In this document: piece by piece, positions 15,125 to 16,279 of the stretch
Position numbering within the stretch: the stretch's first letter is position 1
Layout: each line of letters begins with the position of its first letter
DNA from: an uncultured Prevotella sp.
GTDB taxonomy: Bacteria; Bacteroidota; Bacteroidia; Bacteroidales; Bacteroidaceae
Length of the DNA: 16,279 bases
Assembly: GCA_946998205.1 (NCBI GenBank)
Contig: CAMPYJ010000051.1
Coordinates: 1-16,279 of the forward strand
Reading direction: 5' to 3'
Translations under genes and position numbers: made by a program
Notes under the pieces: model-generated
Seen by the model: only the letters and a program-made list of their open reading frames with translations
The model's database searches: none
Told to the model about the DNA's origin: nothing

Positions 15125-15946
15125 TTATAACCTTGCCAATTCTTTTTCCATTTCTTGCTGAAGTTTCATGGCACTCTTTGCAGCTGCATCAGCAAAGTCT
15201 TCTCCTTGGCTGGCATAGATGATGCCGCGTGAACTATTGACGAGCAACCCGCAGTCCTTCGTCATTCCATATTGGCAGACGTCTTGCAGGCTTCCTCCCT
15301 GCGCGCCCACGCCGGGTACCAGCAAAAAGTGATGAGGAGCCACCTTTCTGATTGCCTCAAACATGTTGCCTTGCGTCGCACCAACCACATACATCATGTT
15401 TTGATCGGTTCCCCACGATTGAGAGGTCTTGATTACTTTCTCGAAAAGCCTCTCGCCGCTCCTGTCTTCCGTCAGCTGAAAATCATGCGATCCTTTGTTG
15501 CTCGTCAGTGCCAATACAACCACCCACTTGTCTTCATATTCGAGAAAAGGCGTCACGCTGTCTTCTCCCATGTACGGAGCAACGGTCAATGCGTCAACAT
15601 CGTATTCTTCAAAGAATGTCTTGGCATACATGGCGGATGTGTTTCCGATGTCGCCCCGTTTGGCGTCGGCAATGATGAAATGGTCGGGACAATGCGCTTT
15701 CAGGTAGCTGACGGTCTTCTCGAAAGAAGTCATGCCCTGAATACCTTTACATTCATAGAACGCTAAATTTGGCTTGTAGGCCACACAATAGGGTGCCGTG
15801 GCGTCGATGATGGCTTTGTTGAAAGCAAAAATGGGATCCTCTTCATGCAGCAAGTGTGGCGGCATCTTCTTGACGTCGGGGTCAAGTCCTACACATAGAA
15901 AAGACTTTTTGTCGAAAATTTGTTTTATAAGTTGTTGTCTGTTCAT
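15125..15946 (-). CDS. pyrF: Orotidine 5'-phosphate decarboxylase, type 2
   Basis: PyrF converts orotidine 5'-phosphate to UMP, the last step of de novo pyrimidine synthesis, in the cytoplasm. The 273-residue protein belongs to the longer type 2 subfamily, with the beta-barrel landmarks FLCVGLDPD (16-24), FNKAIID (42-48) and the catalytic IIADAKRGDIGNT (91-103), whose Asp94, Lys96 and Asp99 form the charged active-site network. VPGVGAQGG near the C-terminus is the phosphate-binding stretch. The ATG at 15946 gives the usual family N-terminus. It is separate from the lpxD run by 222 bases. Upstream lies a 333-base gene-free stretch with hairpin repeats; I see no clear promoter box in it. Confidence 0.95.
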   Translation of the reverse strand: MNRQQLIKQIFDKKSFLCVGLDPDVKKMPPHLLHEEDPIFAFNKAIIDATAPYCVAYKPNLAFYECKGIQGMTSFEKTVSYLKAHCPDHFIIADAKRGDIGNTSAMYAKTFFEEYDVDALTVAPYMGEDSVTPFLEYEDKWVVVLALTSNKGSHDFQLTEDRSGERLFEKVIKTSQSWGTDQNMMYVVGATQGNMFEAIRKVAPHHFLLVPGVGAQGGSLQDVCQYGMTKDCGLLVNSSRGIIYASQGEDFADAAAKSAMKLQQEMEKELARL

Positions 15947-16063
15947 ATACTATCCGTGATAATGTGAGTGGTGAATTTATGGGCGGTTCTATAAATTACC
16001 ACCGTAAAGTTTTTTGTGTCAGATTTTTTTTACGTTTTGTCATCTTGTGGACTCTTTTTATAC

Positions 16064-16190
16064 AAAACAGGCTGCGCCTCAACAATTCAAACAAGTTTGA
16101 TAGTATTCGGCTTGCTCCGTTTTTATATAAAACAGGCTGCGCCTCAACAATTCAAACAAGTTTTGATTGTATTCGGCTTGCTCTGTTTTT
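16064..16190. repeat. AT-rich tandem hairpin repeat, two copies
   Basis: Two near-identical copies of 61-62 bases (16064-16124 and 16129-16190) repeat with a 65-base period. They differ by an A/T change, a one-base insertion and a C/T change in the last arm. Each folds into an imperfect hairpin: AAAACAG / CTGTTTT outside (16129-16135 / 16184-16190 in the second copy), GCC / GGC and CAAT / ATTG in the middle, and CAAAC / GTTT(T)G at the tip. They are homologous to the GC-rich repeats at 1-121 (for example ACAGGCT-CGCCTC--CAATTC in both), with paired substitutions in the arms. No insertion-sequence features or target duplications are visible. Confidence 0.85.
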
Positions 16191-16257
16191 GGTTCAATTT
16201 GCTTGTTCGTTCAGTCGTATAGCTCGCTATACTCCTTCACTCACAAACAAATTGACC
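16191..16257. repeat. 67-base palindrome punctuated by TC
   Basis: Left arm 16191-16222 and right arm 16227-16257 pair almost completely around CTCG. On the + strand the dinucleotide TC interrupts both arms at the same places, so removing the TCs from the core leaves a perfect palindrome (TTGTGTAGGTATAGC and its complement). Three TC pairs face each other and a seventh TC sits at the tip. On the minus strand each pair becomes GA opposite GA. It begins directly after the second AT-rich hairpin and ends 311 bases from the pyrF start. Confidence 0.85.
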
Positions 16258-16279
16258 TCAAAAATAGTCTCACAATCTG

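Larger units (their letters stand above)
15947..16279. other. Gene-free stretch upstream of pyrF
   Basis: No convincing coding region is seen in these 333 bases up to the window edge. About 115 bases next to pyrF are AT-rich leader without a recognisable TAnnTTTG box. From 16064 on it is occupied by the two tandem AT-rich hairpins and the interrupted palindrome described separately. Confidence 0.6.

Noticed and set aside
16064..16190. CRISPR array
   Set aside because: Only two units, each a complete hairpin with the spacing between copies just a few bases, so there are no spacers; no cas genes are in the window.

Overview
This window reads as chromosomal DNA of a Bacteroidales bacterium, most likely a Prevotella-type species. 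The reasons are a fused lpxC-fabZ gene, an lpxD / lpxC-fabZ / lpxA / miaA / penicillin-binding-protein gene order, a lipoprotein resembling the Bacteroidetes DUF4836 family, promoter-like TAnnTTTG boxes instead of classical -10 boxes, and a type 2 (long) PyrF. Twelve protein genes are supported.

Left half, + strand (141-5941): six genes run in one direction. They are a nucleoside-type MFS permease, a bifunctional-nuclease (BFN) domain protein with a UVR motif, the 16S rRNA m3U methyltransferase RsmE, a DUF4836-like lipoprotein, an atypical ABC ATPase and its FtsX/MacB-like permease. Two junctions are 4-base ATGA overlaps. A 51-base hairpin separates RsmE from the lipoprotein. The last three genes look like one uncharacterised envelope module.

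Middle (5942-6430): a non-coding stretch between convergent genes. Its left part holds a minus-strand Bacteroidetes-type promoter followed about 90 bases later by a run of eight T, a candidate small RNA. I see nothing specific in the rest.

Right half, - strand (14902 down to 6431): lpxD, lpxC-fabZ, lpxA, miaA, a class A penicillin-binding protein and a PIF1-like helicase lie tightly packed in one direction. lpxA, lpxC and lpxD supply the acyltransfer and deacetylation steps of early lipid A synthesis, FabZ supplies acyl chains, the PBP builds peptidoglycan, and MiaA modifies tRNA. TAnnTTTG boxes lie upstream of lpxD and of the PBP gene. pyrF lies further upstream on the same strand.

Both ends of the window carry tandem copies of a roughly 61-base imperfect hairpin: GC-rich at the left edge, AT-rich at the right edge. 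The two versions are homologous and differ by apparent compensatory base-pair changes. Beside the right-hand copies is a 67-base palindrome interrupted at symmetric positions by the dinucleotide TC, so the opposite strand places GA opposite GA repeatedly. The hairpin copies share this design in part. This hairpin family is the most unusual signal in the window; I do not recognise it as a named element.
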